DNA from: Saccharobesus litoralis
Lineage (GTDB): Bacteria; Pseudomonadota; Gammaproteobacteria; Enterobacterales; Alteromonadaceae
Assembly (NCBI RefSeq): GCF_003063625.1
Contig: NZ_CP026604.1
Span: forward strand, 2,418,001-2,482,000
Direction: 5' to 3'
DNA length: 64,000 bases
The position numbers were made by a program, and so were the translations under genes. Below are positions 37,548-46,951 of the stretch, piece after piece. Below the pieces are notes generated by a model, which saw nothing but the letters and a program-made list of their open reading frames with translations, made no database searches and had not been told where the DNA came from. Each line of letters begins with the position of its first letter. The first letter of the stretch is position 1.

Positions 37548-38702
37548 ATGAGCAAGAAAACTCTAGCAACTATCGCGGTACGCGGTGGTATTGAAAGCGA
37601 TAAAAATTACGCTGCGGTTGTGCCGCCCATTTATTTGTCTTCGACTTACGCCTTCGCTGGCTTTGATAAAAAAGGCCCATACGATTATAGCCGCTGTGGT
37701 AACCCGACTCGCGATATTTTAGCGGAAACCTTAGCAGAGCTTGAGCAAGGCGAGCATGGAATTGTTACCGCTACGGGTACGGCTGCGATCAACCTTGCTT
37801 TGCAATTACTTAGCCCTGACGATCTATTAGTGGTACCGCATGACTGCTATGGTGGTAGTTATCGCTTATTCGTTAATTTAGCGGACAAAGGTAACTTTAA
37901 ATTAAAAGTTATCAACATGACTAACCAAGCTGAGTTAGATGCCGCGATTGCCGCTAAGCCAAAATTAATTTGGGTTGAAACGCCAAGTAACCCTTTATTA
38001 CGCATTGTTGATCTTAAAAAAATCTGTGCTCAAGCTAAAGCACAAGGCGCATTAGTTGCCGTTGATAACACTTTCTTAACGCCAGTGTGTCAACAACCAT
38101 TAACTTTAGGTGCCGATATTGTTGTGCATTCAGCAACTAAATATATCAATGGTCATTCAGATGTGGTTTCTGGGGCATTAATTACCAAAACCAAAGAGTT
38201 AGGTGAAGAACTAGCTTGGTGGGCAAACTGTATCGGAATTACTGGCGGTGCATTTGACAGCTATTTAACCTTGCGTGGTGTGCGTACATTAGTGCCTCGT
38301 ATGCGTCAGCATCAAGAAAATGCCAATAAACTGGTGGCATTATTAGATGGTCATGCCGCAGTTGATACTGTGTATCACCCAAGTTTACCAAGCCATCCAG
38401 GGCATGAAATTGCCAAAGAACAACAGCATGGTTTTGGCGCCATGTTAAGTTTTGAACTTAAAGGTGGTGTAGAGCAAGTTACGCAATTTATTGATGCGTT
38501 AGAGCACTTTTCATTAGCTGAATCGTTAGGCGGTACAGAAAGCTTAGTTTGTCATCCATCCACTATGACCCATGCTGCTATGGATGCCGAAGCGCAAGCA
38601 AAGGCAGGTATTAGCCAAACCTTGATGCGTTTCTCGGTTGGTATTGAAGATGGCGATGAGCTTGTTGAAGATGTGAAGCAAGCGCTAGATTCATTAGTTT
38701 AG
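37548..38702 (+). CDS. metB: Cystathionine gamma-synthase
   Basis: PLP enzyme of the transsulfuration branch that joins O-succinylhomoserine and cysteine to give cystathionine. The 384-aa chain has the Cys/Met-metabolism fold with the PLP Lys198 in HSATKYINGH and the MetB-type stretches YDYSRCGNPTRD and HDCYGGSYRLF. A gamma-lyase role cannot be fully excluded by sequence, but the met box and the neighbouring metJ support the synthase. A ribosome site (AGGA) lies just upstream. metL does not follow; the arginine genes do. Confidence 0.94.
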   Translation: MSKKTLATIAVRGGIESDKNYAAVVPPIYLSSTYAFAGFDKKGPYDYSRCGNPTRDILAETLAELEQGEHGIVTATGTAAINLALQLLSPDDLLVVPHDCYGGSYRLFVNLADKGNFKLKVINMTNQAELDAAIAAKPKLIWVETPSNPLLRIVDLKKICAQAKAQGALVAVDNTFLTPVCQQPLTLGADIVVHSATKYINGHSDVVSGALITKTKELGEELAWWANCIGITGGAFDSYLTLRGVRTLVPRMRQHQENANKLVALLDGHAAVDTVYHPSLPSHPGHEIAKEQQHGFGAMLSFELKGGVEQVTQFIDALEHFSLAESLGGTESLVCHPSTMTHAAMDAEAQAKAGISQTLMRFSVGIEDGDELVEDVKQALDSLV

Positions 38703-38720
38703 AGATAAAAATGCATTTAA

Positions 38721-38759
38721 TTTAAATTTTTATTCATTTTTATTGAATAAAAATTCATT
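38721..38759. promoter_or_regulatory. Tandem ARG boxes (ArgR operator) for the arg genes
   Basis: Two 18-bp ARG boxes separated by exactly 3 bp: 38721-38738 (weaker, ending ATTCATT) and 38742-38759, which contains the near-perfect palindrome TGAATAAAAATTCA. Two boxes with a 3-bp spacer is the classic ArgR hexamer site. A promoter-like TTGAAT (38743) and TAGACT (38766), 17 bp apart, overlaps box 2. The operator is about 205 bp upstream of argC. Confidence 0.85.
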
Positions 38760-38782
38760 TAGATCTAGACTAACAAAAGTGG

Positions 38783-38810
38783 AGGAAAGCCCGTAAAGGC
38801 TTTCCTTTTG
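38783..38810 (+). terminator. Terminator-like hairpin between the ARG boxes and argC
   Basis: A 9-bp stem, AGGAAAGCC / GGCTTTCCT, with a 6-base loop, followed by TTTGTCGTTTTT. It can end the metB transcript. Because the ARG boxes and their promoter-like sequence lie before it, arginine-operon transcripts started there would also have to pass it. Confidence 0.7.
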
Positions 38811-38964
38811 TCGTTTTTAATACTCATATTTTTAATTGGCCAAATATTCATCGCTTTTTTATTTTGCGCTGCTAGAATATGCGGTTTTTCAAAATAGTCG
38901 GCCATTTACTTAGCTAAGGTAGTTAAGTTGTAAAATTGGGTCAAAATAAGGATTGAAGCAGAAG

Positions 38965-39978
38965 ATGATTAGAGTTTCGATTGTTGGTGCAAGTGGTTAT
39001 ACAGGTGCAGAATTAGCTGCATTAGTTCATAAACATCCACAGTTTCAAATTGCGGGTCTGTACGTATCAGAAAATAGCGCAGACGCATACAAGCCGTTCT
39101 CTTCTATTCACGGCCAGTTTGCTTATCAGATTGATCGCACTTTGATCCCAATTGCCGAAAGTCAAATTGGCAAAATTGTGTCTGAGTGTGATGCGGTGTT
39201 TTTATGTACACCACATGCAGCGAGTGTTGAATGGGTAGCACAAGCACGTCATCACGGTGCAGTTGTTTTTGATTTATCAGGTGCTTATCGTTTATCTGAT
39301 TTAAATGTAATCAAAAAATACTATGGTTTCGACCACAAATACCCAGAGTTATTACAGCAAGCTGTATATGGTTTAGCTGAGTGGAACCACGAAGCCATTC
39401 GTAAGGCCGATATTGTTGCAGTACCAGGTTGTTACCCTACAGCGTCTTTGTCAGCACTTAAGCCGTTACAAGAAGCGGATCTTATTGATTCAAATGTACT
39501 GCCTATTATCAATGCAACCAGTGGTGTATCGGGGGCAGGCCGTCGTGCTAGCTTAACGTCTAGCTATTGTGAAGTTAGCTTAAACCCTTACGGCGTATTA
39601 GGTCACAGACACCAGCCTGAAATTGCTGAACATTTAGACCATCCGGTTATTTTTACGCCGCATTTAGGTAACTTTAAGCGTGGTATTTTAGCGACTATTA
39701 CCTTGAAATTACGTGAAGGCATTAGTGAAAATCAAGTAAACGCAGCCTATGCGAGCGCATATGAAGGTAAGTCGATTGTGCGTTTACGTCAAAGCTGGCC
39801 ATCAATTGCTGATGTTGAAGGTACACCTTTTGTTGATCTTCATTGGCAGCTTGACCCGCAAACTGGTTACTTAGTGGTTGTATCGGCTATCGATAACCTA
39901 TTAAAAGGTGCCGCAGGCCAAGCCATGCAGTGTGCTAATTTACGTTTTGGTTATGCATCAAGCAAAGGTCTTATTTAA
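38965..39978 (+). CDS. argC: N-acetyl-gamma-glutamyl-phosphate reductase
   Basis: NADPH-dependent reductase, third step of arginine synthesis. The 337-aa protein has the Rossmann opening IRVSIVGASGYTGAELA and the catalytic Cys156 in VAVPGCYPTA. ATG 38965 is preferred to the upstream in-frame TTG 38953 because it matches the family start. The stop overlaps the argB start by one base (TAATG). Confidence 0.97.
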   Translation: MIRVSIVGASGYTGAELAALVHKHPQFQIAGLYVSENSADAYKPFSSIHGQFAYQIDRTLIPIAESQIGKIVSECDAVFLCTPHAASVEWVAQARHHGAVVFDLSGAYRLSDLNVIKKYYGFDHKYPELLQQAVYGLAEWNHEAIRKADIVAVPGCYPTASLSALKPLQEADLIDSNVLPIINATSGVSGAGRRASLTSSYCEVSLNPYGVLGHRHQPEIAEHLDHPVIFTPHLGNFKRGILATITLKLREGISENQVNAAYASAYEGKSIVRLRQSWPSIADVEGTPFVDLHWQLDPQTGYLVVVSAIDNLLKGAAGQAMQCANLRFGYASSKGLI

Positions 39979-40760
39979 TGACCTCAGCAGTAAAAACCTT
40001 AGTGATTAAAGTCGGCGGTGCGTTATTAGAAAACGCCGACTGTTTACGCGCTTTTTTAAAAGAATTAGATCAAATTAGTCAAAGTCAGCCAGTGGTTGTG
40101 GTCCATGGCGGCGGTGCTTTGGTGCAAAAGCTCTTGGCTGATTTAGGTCACAAAAGCGAAAAGAAAGACGGTTTACGTATTACCCCAACTGAACACATGC
40201 CCTACGTGGTTGGTGGTTTAGCGGGGACAGCTAACAAGCAAATGGTGGCTGTGGGTATCGAAGTGGGTGCTAAGCCGGTAGGTGTTTGTTTAGCGGATGG
40301 TGCTGATATTCAATGTCAGGTCAATGATCCTGACTTAGGGTGCGTTGGTGAGGTCGCGCAAGGTTCAGCTGGTCTTATCCAGCATTTGTTAGCGGGTGGT
40401 TACTTACCTCTAGTGAGTTCAATTGGCGCAACTGCTGACGGGCAATTACTTAATGTTAATGCCGACCAAGCGGCAGAAGCCATCGCCAAGATTTTAAATG
40501 GCCAGTTGGTTTTGTTATCAGACGTTGATGGTATTTTGGATGGTGATAAACAAGTTATCCCAACCATGACGCGTGATGTTGCCGATCAATTGATCGCTGA
40601 AGGTGTTATCACTGATGGCATGGTGGTTAAAGTTAATACGGCATTAACTACGGCTAAAACCCTACAAGCGCCAATTGGTATTTTAAACTGGCGTGAACCC
40701 AAACTTATTTCACAGTGGTTAGCTAGCAAAGATTGCGGCACCACAGTTGTAGCTGAATAG
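39978..40760 (+). CDS. argB: N-acetylglutamate kinase
   Basis: Amino-acid kinase (260 aa) that phosphorylates N-acetylglutamate. Motifs are the VIKVGGALLENADCL start, the VVVHGGGALVQKLL glycine loop, and LLSDVDGILDG with ITDGMVVKVNTAL near the C terminus. The short form without the N-terminal extension suggests the dimeric, arginine-insensitive type; feedback would then fall on ArgA. Co-translated with argC; argF follows after 34 bp. Confidence 0.97.
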   Translation: MTSAVKTLVIKVGGALLENADCLRAFLKELDQISQSQPVVVVHGGGALVQKLLADLGHKSEKKDGLRITPTEHMPYVVGGLAGTANKQMVAVGIEVGAKPVGVCLADGADIQCQVNDPDLGCVGEVAQGSAGLIQHLLAGGYLPLVSSIGATADGQLLNVNADQAAEAIAKILNGQLVLLSDVDGILDGDKQVIPTMTRDVADQLIAEGVITDGMVVKVNTALTTAKTLQAPIGILNWREPKLISQWLASKDCGTTVVAE

Positions 40761-40794
40761 CCAAAGGCTTTGGCTCGTCAAAACAGGTAGCGAA

Positions 40795-41703
40795 ATGGAA
40801 AACTTTTTATCAACTAAAGATCTAAGCAAAGAGCAGATTTTAGATTTAGTTAAATTGGCAGCGGATCATAAGCAGAATCCGGGTAAATATTCGCAAGCAT
40901 TAGCGGGTAAATCAGTCGCCACTATTTATGAAAAGCCATCTTTGCGTACCCGAGTCAGTTTTGATGTGGGTATTGCCAAAATGGGTGGCCACTCAGTTTA
41001 TCTTGACCAACAAAATGGTGCCTTAGGTAAGCGTGAGTCTGTTAAAGATTTTGCCTTGAATTTATCTTGCTGGGTTGATTGTATTGTTGCGCGTGTATTT
41101 AGTCACAATACCTTAACTGAGTTAGCTGAATTTGCGAGCGTGCCGGTTGTTAATTCGCTATGTGATTTATATCACCCATGTCAGGCGATTGCCGATTACC
41201 AAGCTTTGTATGAAGCGCGAGGTAATAGTTTAGAAGGCGCCTCGTTGGCTTATATTGGTGATGGCAATAATGTCACTCATTCTCTCATGCTGGCTGGCGC
41301 TATTTTAGGTTTGAAAGTGGTATCTGTTACACCAGTTGGCTATAGTCCAGACGCGCAAATTGTTCAGCTTGCTCAGCAATTAGCCGCTAAAAACGGTGGT
41401 GAAATTATTATCAGTAATGATGTTGCGGCGGCTAAAGGGGTCGATGCGATTTATAATGATACTTGGATCTCCATGGGTGACAGCAAGTCGATTGACGACA
41501 TCAAGCAAATTTTTGCGCCATATCAGACTACAGGTAAGTTAATGAGTGACTTAGGTGCTAAATTCTTTATGCACTGTCAGCCGGTTTACCGCGGTATTGA
41601 AGTGACTGATGAAGTGGTTGATAGTGAGCAATCTATCTTAATGGCGCAAGCGGAAAATCGTATGCATGCGCAAAACGCCGTGTTAATGACACTGCTAAAA
41701 TAA
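40795..41703 (+). CDS. argF: Ornithine carbamoyltransferase
   Basis: Transfers the carbamoyl group from carbamoyl phosphate to ornithine. The 302-aa chain has the carbamoyl-phosphate loop KPSLRTRVSFDVG (the STRTR loop reads SLRTR), the DLYHPCQAIADYQ segment, YIGDGNNVTHSLM and the ornithine-side FMHCQPVYRG, where HCLP is the commonest form. The DGNNVxxS and HPCQ motifs fit OTC rather than aspartate or N-acetylornithine enzymes. It lies within the argCBFG run; a REP-like block separates it from argG. Confidence 0.93.
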   Translation: MENFLSTKDLSKEQILDLVKLAADHKQNPGKYSQALAGKSVATIYEKPSLRTRVSFDVGIAKMGGHSVYLDQQNGALGKRESVKDFALNLSCWVDCIVARVFSHNTLTELAEFASVPVVNSLCDLYHPCQAIADYQALYEARGNSLEGASLAYIGDGNNVTHSLMLAGAILGLKVVSVTPVGYSPDAQIVQLAQQLAAKNGGEIIISNDVAAAKGVDAIYNDTWISMGDSKSIDDIKQIFAPYQTTGKLMSDLGAKFFMHCQPVYRGIEVTDEVVDSEQSILMAQAENRMHAQNAVLMTLLK

Positions 41704-41712
41704 TTGTATTTA

Positions 41713-41829
41713 TTGTAGGTCGCCGAAAAATTGTTCCATACATTTTCGGCATTTCCTACATCCTTGTAGGTCGGGCAATTGTTGCCCGATAATGTAAAAG
41801 GTAATGTCGGGTTAAAACCCGACCTACAA
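41713..41829. repeat. REP-like palindromic block between argF and argG
   Basis: Bounded by TTGTAGGTCG and CGACCTACAA (a 10-bp inverted pair). Inside are further hairpins: TCGGGCAATTGTTGCCCGA, GTCGGGTTAAAACCCGAC, CCGAAAA/TTTTCGG and CCTACATCCTTGTAGG. This family recurs at 43057 and 58621. Hairpins between cotranscribed genes often adjust the relative amounts of the upstream and downstream message. Confidence 0.8.
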
Positions 41830-41842
41830 AGAGAGTAATTTC

Positions 41843-43054
41843 ATGTCAGATATCAAAAAGGTTGTACTCGCCTACTCAGGTGGTTTAGATACTTCGGCTA
41901 TCATTCCTTGGTTAAAAGAAAACTACAATGGTTGTGAAGTTGTGGCTTTCTGTGCTGATGTTGGTCAAGGCGAAGACGAGTTAGAAGGCATTGTTGAAAA
42001 AGCCATCGCTTCAGGCGCTAGCGAATGTCACGTTGTTGATCTTAAAGAAGAATTTGTTAAAGACTATATCTTCCCAATCGTTAAGACGGGTGCGGTATAT
42101 GAAGGTGAATACCTATTAGGTACGTCAATGGCTCGCCCAGTTATCGCTAAGGCGCACGTTGAAGTTGCGCTTAAAGTAGGTGCTGATGCAGTTTGTCACG
42201 GTTGTACAGGTAAAGGTAACGACCAAGTTCGTTTCGAATCTTGTTTCGCTGCGCTAGCGCCACAATTAAAAGTGATTGCGCCATGGCGTGAGTGGGACAT
42301 GCGTTCTCGTGAAGACTTACTTAACTACTTAGCAGAGCGTAACATTCCTTGTTCTGCTTCATTAACTAAGATTTACAGCCGTGATGCTAACGCATGGCAC
42401 ATTTCACACGAAGGTGGTGAAATTGAAGATCCATGGAACGAGCCGTCTAAAGGCATCTGGACCATGACGGTTGATCCTATGGATGCTCCGGACGAGTCAG
42501 CTACCATCGAATTAAGTTTCGATAAAGGTGAGTTAGTTGCCGTTGATGGTCAAAAGTTATCGGCGCATGAGTCTCTAGTTTACTTAAACGAAAAAGCGGC
42601 AGCGCATGGTGTAGGTCGTATCGACATCGTAGAAAACCGTTTAGTGGGCATGAAGTCGCGTGGTTGTTATGAAACTCCAGGCGGTACTGTATTAATGAAA
42701 GCCTATAAAGCGCTTGAGTGTATGGTATTAGATAAAAACTCACTTAAGTTCCGTGAGCAAGTTGGTCTTGAATTCTCTCACGTGATTTATGACGGCCGTT
42801 GGTTCACGCCACTATCTAAGTCTTTATTAGCGGCTGCTGCTTCATTCGCTGAAGAAATCACAGGTGATATCGTCGTACGTTTATACAAAGGTAACTGTAC
42901 TGTTATCCAACGTCGTTCACCAAACAGCTTGTATAACGAAGAGTTCTCAACTTTCGGTGAAGACGAAGTTTACAACCAAAAAGACGCAGAAGGCTTTATT
43001 CGTTTATTCAGTCTTTCAAGCCGGATCGGTGCTTTGAACAAAGCAAGCAAATAA
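41843..43054 (+). CDS. argG: Argininosuccinate synthase
   Basis: ATP-dependent ligase of citrulline and aspartate (403 aa). The N-terminal PP-loop is [16 protein letters not shown]; the substrate loops [15 protein letters not shown] and [15 protein letters not shown] are intact. It is the short, common proteobacterial type. It is separated from argF by the REP-like block and from argH by a second palindromic sequence and a terminator, so argH may also have its own promoter. Confidence 0.97.
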   Translation: MSDIKKVVLAYSGGLDTSAIIPWLKENYNGCEVVAFCADVGQGEDELEGIVEKAIASGASECHVVDLKEEFVKDYIFPIVKTGAVYEGEYLLGTSMARPVIAKAHVEVALKVGADAVCHGCTGKGNDQVRFESCFAALAPQLKVIAPWREWDMRSREDLLNYLAERNIPCSASLTKIYSRDANAWHISHEGGEIEDPWNEPSKGIWTMTVDPMDAPDESATIELSFDKGELVAVDGQKLSAHESLVYLNEKAAAHGVGRIDIVENRLVGMKSRGCYETPGGTVLMKAYKALECMVLDKNSLKFREQVGLEFSHVIYDGRWFTPLSKSLLAAAASFAEEITGDIVVRLYKGNCTVIQRRSPNSLYNEEFSTFGEDEVYNQKDAEGFIRLFSLSSRIGALNKASK

Positions 43055-43056
43055 TT

Positions 43057-43081
43057 TGTAGGTCGTCGCTTGCGGCGACTT
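43057..43081. repeat. REP-like hairpin after argG
   Basis: TTGTAGGTCGTCGC then GGCGAC forms a small hairpin a few bases after the argG stop, using the same TGTAGGTCG start as the block before argG. Confidence 0.6.
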
Positions 43082-43121
43082 TGCAGGCTATTTAGCCTAT
43101 TTGTTTCGGGTTAAATAACTT

Positions 43122-43157
43122 AAATCCTCTAGCGCGTTTGCTCTAGAGGATTTTTTA
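43122..43157 (+). terminator. Strong terminator between argG and argH
   Basis: An 11-bp stem, AAATCCTCTAG / CTAGAGGATTT, with a 10-base loop and a TTTTTT run overlapping its right arm. It should end most transcripts from argCBFG before argH. Confidence 0.85.
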
Positions 43158-43292
43158 CCATTTATTCAACTGAGTTTATTGCTTTGCTTTGTAGCTTGAT
43201 TGTCGAGTGAGAAAAGCAATAAGCTCAACCAAATTTAAGGGTTTATCAAAGCCGATAAGCCCAGCATTACCTTTTATGCGAGGAGATCTAAC

Positions 43293-45221
43293 ATGGCATT
43301 ATGGGGTGGTCGTTTTAAAGAAGCGGCAAGCGCACAGTTTAAGAAATTTAATGATTCACTGCCGGTAGATTACCGTATGGCCGTGCAAGATATTGTTGGT
43401 TCTATGGCGTGGGCTGAAGCCTTAAGTCAGGTTGGTGTATTAAGCCAGCAAGAATTACAAGATCTGCATAAAGCGCTTAACGAATTAAAAGACTCGGTTG
43501 AGCAAGATCCAAAACAAATTTTAACTTCAGACGCTGAAGATATTCACAGCTGGGTTGAAGGTAAATTAATTGAAGCAACCGGCGATTTAGGTAAAAAGTT
43601 ACACACAGGTCGTAGTCGTAATGACCAAGTGGCAACTGACCTGAAACTTTGGTGTAAAGAGACTGGCGGCGAGTTATTGCTGGCATTAGTTAACTTACAA
43701 CAAGCCATGACTGAGTTAGCCGAGCGTGAAAAAGACACAGTTTTACCAGGCTACACTCACTTACAACGCGCACAACCTGTGACATTTGGTCACTGGTGTT
43801 TAGCTTACGTTGAAATGTTCAACCGTGATATCGGTCGTTTAAAAGACGCTTTATACCGTGCCGATACTTCGCCATTAGGCTCAGGTGCATTAGCGGGTAC
43901 AGCTTACCCAATCGATCGTGAAAACTTAGCACAAAACCTAGGTTTCCGCTGTGCGACATTAAACAGCTTAGATGCGGTTTCGGATCGTGACCACGTAATC
44001 GAGTTATTATCAACCGCTAGTATCAGCATGATGCATATGTCGCGTTTCGCTGAAGACTTAATCTTCTACAACTCGGGTGAAGCTGGCTTTGTGGAAATGA
44101 GCGACTTAGTGAGCTCAGGTTCATCATTGATGCCACAAAAGAAAAACCCAGATGCCTGTGAGTTAATTCGTGGTAAAGCGGGTCGTGTTGTCGGCTCATT
44201 ATCTGGTATGTTAGTCACAATGAAAGCCTTACCTTTAGCATACAACAAAGATATGCAAGAAGATAAAGAAGGCTTATTCGATGCACTAGATACATGGTTA
44301 GAAGTCATGCAAATGGCGGTATTAGTGGCCGATGGCTTAAAAGTGAATCGCTCTCGTACACTGGCGGCTGCTCAGCAAGGTTACTCGAATGCGACTGAGT
44401 TAGCTGACTACCTTGTGGGTAAAGATATTCCATTCCGTGAAGCGCACCATATTGTTGGTGAAGCGGTATTAGCAGCGATTGATGCTGGTCACGCCCTAGA
44501 AGACTTCACATTAGCGCAGTTACAAGAGTTCAGCGATAAGATCGAAAACGATGTATATCAGTATTTATCAATCGAATCTTGTTTAGATAAGCGTGAAGCC
44601 CTAGGTGGTACGTCACGTGTGCAAGTGCAAAAAGCCTTAGAAAATGTGCAGGGTGAAAACGGCACGTTAAGCGCTAATGTCATTGGCGCACCGGGTAAAC
44701 AACAAATTCAAACTGCATTAAAGCAAGTTAAGCAACGCTTGAATGCGCAACGAGCCGCCGCACTTTCTGTACGTCGTGCGCGCATGTCTGATGTTGATCG
44801 TATTTTTACGCTTGTTAACTTCTGGGCTGATAAAGGCGAGATCTTACACCGTTCACGCGACAATATAATCCATGATATTCAAAACTTTGTCGTGGCTGAA
44901 GTGGATGGTCAAGTGGTTGGTAGTGCGTCGTTATATATCTACCAAACGGGCTTAGCAGAAATTCGTTCAATTGTGGTTGACCAAGATTTCCATAATAAAG
45001 GCCAAGGTCGCGCTATGGTGCAATATTTACTGGAATTTGCTCACTCAATTGAACTACAAAAAGTGATTGTATTAACCTACGAGCCAGACTATTTCACTAA
45101 ACTTGGTTTTGCTAAGATTGATAAAGATTCACTGGCTGAGAATATCATTGAAGACAGCGAGCAAAGCCCAGGTAAAGATCCAGAAGATGAGATCGCAATG
45201 GAGTACAATGTAGGTAGCTAA
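43293..45221 (+). CDS. argH: Argininosuccinate lyase fused to a GNAT acetyltransferase domain, ArgH(A)
   Basis: Residues 1 to about 460 are argininosuccinate lyase, which releases fumarate and arginine. Motifs are [38 protein letters not shown] and the superfamily signature [16 protein letters not shown] near residue 275. A linker follows, then a GNAT domain (about 490-630) with [36 protein letters not shown] and [11 protein letters not shown]. This ArgH(A) fusion is known from marine gammaproteobacteria such as Moritella, where the extra domain makes N-acetylglutamate. A GAGGAGAT site precedes the ATG. The complete argA next door makes the activity redundant. Confidence 0.95.
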   Translation: MALWGGRFKEAASAQFKKFNDSLPVDYRMAVQDIVGSMAWAEALSQVGVLSQQELQDLHKALNELKDSVEQDPKQILTSDAEDIHSWVEGKLIEATGDLGKKLHTGRSRNDQVATDLKLWCKETGGELLLALVNLQQAMTELAEREKDTVLPGYTHLQRAQPVTFGHWCLAYVEMFNRDIGRLKDALYRADTSPLGSGALAGTAYPIDRENLAQNLGFRCATLNSLDAVSDRDHVIELLSTASISMMHMSRFAEDLIFYNSGEAGFVEMSDLVSSGSSLMPQKKNPDACELIRGKAGRVVGSLSGMLVTMKALPLAYNKDMQEDKEGLFDALDTWLEVMQMAVLVADGLKVNRSRTLAAAQQGYSNATELADYLVGKDIPFREAHHIVGEAVLAAIDAGHALEDFTLAQLQEFSDKIENDVYQYLSIESCLDKREALGGTSRVQVQKALENVQGENGTLSANVIGAPGKQQIQTALKQVKQRLNAQRAAALSVRRARMSDVDRIFTLVNFWADKGEILHRSRDNIIHDIQNFVVAEVDGQVVGSASLYIYQTGLAEIRSIVVDQDFHNKGQGRAMVQYLLEFAHSIELQKVIVLTYEPDYFTKLGFAKIDKDSLAENIIEDSEQSPGKDPEDEIAMEYNVGS

Positions 45222-45264
45222 GGCTTATTGCTAGACCTGCACACTCTATTTCAGTAATGTTATA

Positions 45265-45295
45265 AGGGCGATGTTTTTATATCGCCCTATTTATA
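45265..45295 (+). terminator. Weak hairpin after argH
   Basis: Stem AGGGCGAT / ATCGCCCT with an 8-base loop, followed by ATTTATAT. It lies 44 bp past the argH stop and may separate argH from argA transcripts. Confidence 0.55.
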
Positions 45296-45349
45296 TCTAT
45301 CGACGACTAATTCAGTTGTCATACTCAGTTTTAATAAAGCTTGCAAATC

Positions 45350-46663
45350 ATGATGGAAAACGCCGACCAAAACTACGTTAAATGGTTTAGAAATGCCGCA
45401 CCTTATATCAATGCCCACAGGGGTAAGACCTTTGTGATGATGTTTGGTGGTGAAGCGGTGCAACACCCTAATTTTTCTAACATCATTCACGATATTGCCT
45501 TACTGCGTAGCCTTGGCGTTAAGCTAGTGTTAATTCATGGTGCTAGACCGCAAATTGATGCTCGACTCGAGCAGCGCGGCCTAGAGCAAAAGATTGAACA
45601 CAATATTCGCATCACGGATACAGAGTCATTATCGGCGGTGATAGATGCCACAGGCTCGTTGCGTATTCATATCGAGTCTTTATTAACCATGGGGTTAATC
45701 AACTCGCCCATGCATGGTGCGCAAATACGGGTCAGTAGCGGCAACTTTGTTATTGCTAAACCTATTGGCGTGTTAAATGGTGTTGATTACAAACACACGG
45801 GGGAAGTAAGACGAGTTGATAGTGAGGGCATTTCTAGGCAACTTAAGGATGAATCCATTGTACTTATCTCGACATTAGGTTACTCATCGACCGGTGAGGT
45901 GTTTAACTTATCGTTGGAAGATGTAGCTACACAAACCGCCAATGCGTTAAAAGCCGATAAACTGATCACCTTTTCTGAATTTAATGGCTTAATTGATTCC
46001 GCTGGCGAGTTGATCCGTAGTTGTGATTTAAATACTGTGCATCGTTTGCTTAATCAAGATACGCCACACCCACAACGTGTGCTATTACGTGCTATTTTAA
46101 ATTGCAGTAAAGCGGGTGTTGAACGTTGTCACAGTGTTAGCTTTTCCAGCGAAACGGCATTATTACAAGAGCTGTTTACCCGTGATGGTGCCGGTACCAT
46201 GGTATCGAAAGATTATCGTGAGCGGATCAGTGTCGCGTCGATTGATGATGTTGGTGGTATTCTCGATTTAATTGCACCGCTTGAAGAAAATGGCACTTTA
46301 GTTAAACGTTCTCGCGAATTACTGGAAAATGAAATTTCACAGTTTACCGTGATTAAAAAGGAAGATGTGATTATCGCCTGCGCAGCTTTATATCCATACC
46401 CTGAAGCGAAAACTGGAGAAGTGGCTTGTGTGGTGATCCATCCTGAATATCGTGGTGGTAATCGAGGGCAGCGTTTATTGGACTCGATGGAAGCCGAAGC
46501 GAAAAAACAAGGATTAGAGTCAATATTTGTCTTAACCACGGTATCTGCCCATTGGTTTATTGAGCAAGGATTTGTTGAACAACCGATTAGCCGTTTACCA
46601 GAAGGTAAGCAGCAGATGTATAACTTTCAACGTAAATCGAAAGTTTTTATGAAACAGATATAA
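45350..46663 (+). CDS. argA: Amino-acid N-acetyltransferase (N-acetylglutamate synthase)
   Basis: First and feedback-controlled enzyme of arginine synthesis, acetylating glutamate. The 437-aa protein has the classical two-domain structure: an amino-acid-kinase-like arginine-sensing domain (about 1-285; FVMMFGGEAVQ, LVLIHGARPQID) and a GNAT domain (about 292-437; CVVIHPEYRGGNRGQRLLDSME, WFIEQGFVE). ATG 45350 is used; the upstream in-frame TTG 45341 is less likely. Together with the ArgH(A) fusion the cell has two possible sources of N-acetylglutamate. Confidence 0.95.
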   Translation: MMENADQNYVKWFRNAAPYINAHRGKTFVMMFGGEAVQHPNFSNIIHDIALLRSLGVKLVLIHGARPQIDARLEQRGLEQKIEHNIRITDTESLSAVIDATGSLRIHIESLLTMGLINSPMHGAQIRVSSGNFVIAKPIGVLNGVDYKHTGEVRRVDSEGISRQLKDESIVLISTLGYSSTGEVFNLSLEDVATQTANALKADKLITFSEFNGLIDSAGELIRSCDLNTVHRLLNQDTPHPQRVLLRAILNCSKAGVERCHSVSFSSETALLQELFTRDGAGTMVSKDYRERISVASIDDVGGILDLIAPLEENGTLVKRSRELLENEISQFTVIKKEDVIIACAALYPYPEAKTGEVACVVIHPEYRGGNRGQRLLDSMEAEAKKQGLESIFVLTTVSAHWFIEQGFVEQPISRLPEGKQQMYNFQRKSKVFMKQI

Positions 46664-46684
46664 ATTGGGTGTTAGAGCTGATTT

Positions 46685-46726
46685 AAAAAAAGGCGGTTAA
46701 CTTACTAAGTTAACCGCCTTTTTTAT
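46685..46726 (+). terminator. Strong terminator after argA
   Basis: Stem of GGCGGTTAAC / GTTAACCGCC, extended by A- and T-runs on the two sides (AAAAAAA and TTTTTT). It is placed 20 bp after the argA stop. The right arm is repeated on the far side of TATAGTC copy 7. Confidence 0.92.
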
Positions 46727-46730
46727 TTGA

Positions 46731-46906
46731 TATAGTCAAAGCGATCAGGTTTTATGGTTCATTGTCAGCGCTTACTCACCCCAATCACATAATAGAGCAT
46801 ATGCTTATGGGGTCTCGAAGCTTGCCTGCATAGATGCAGGTAAGGGGCGTGAGCAGGACGCGGTAGCTTTGACGGCTTCCCCTAAAACCTGATAGCTTTG
46901 ACTATA
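46731..46906. repeat. TATAGTC element, copy 7 (176 bp, symmetrical ends)
   Basis: Unlike the other copies, both ends are of the A type: TATAGTCAAAGCGATCAGG on the left and CCTGATAGCTTTGACTATA on the right. The interior from TTTATGGTTCATTGTC onward matches the short form in the orientation of copies 2 and 3. It has an extra CCTGCATAGATGCAGG palindrome with a GTGAGCAGGACGC segment as in copy 4, and one core change (GAGCATATGCTT). It sits directly inside the argA terminator region. Confidence 0.85.
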
Positions 46907-46930
46907 AGTTAACCGCCTTTTTTTATTTGA
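46907..46930. repeat. Direct repeat of the argA terminator arm
   Basis: The bases after copy 7 (AGTTAACCGCC, seven T, ATTTGA) repeat the 24 bases just before it at 46707-46730, with one extra T. The pair therefore flanks the element, as a target duplication would. Confidence 0.8.
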
Positions 46931-46951
46931 TAGATTGAAAACCGTAAGTTC

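Noticed and set aside
38811-38852. Extra ARG-like half sites nearer argC
   Set aside because: ATTCAT-type half sites are present, but the spacing is not the canonical 3 bp and the left halves match poorly.
41560-41620. HCQP instead of HCLP as a sign that argF is another transcarbamylase
   Set aside because: The carbamoyl-phosphate and DGNNV motifs and operon context fit OTC; HCQP also occurs in related marine OTCs as far as I recall.
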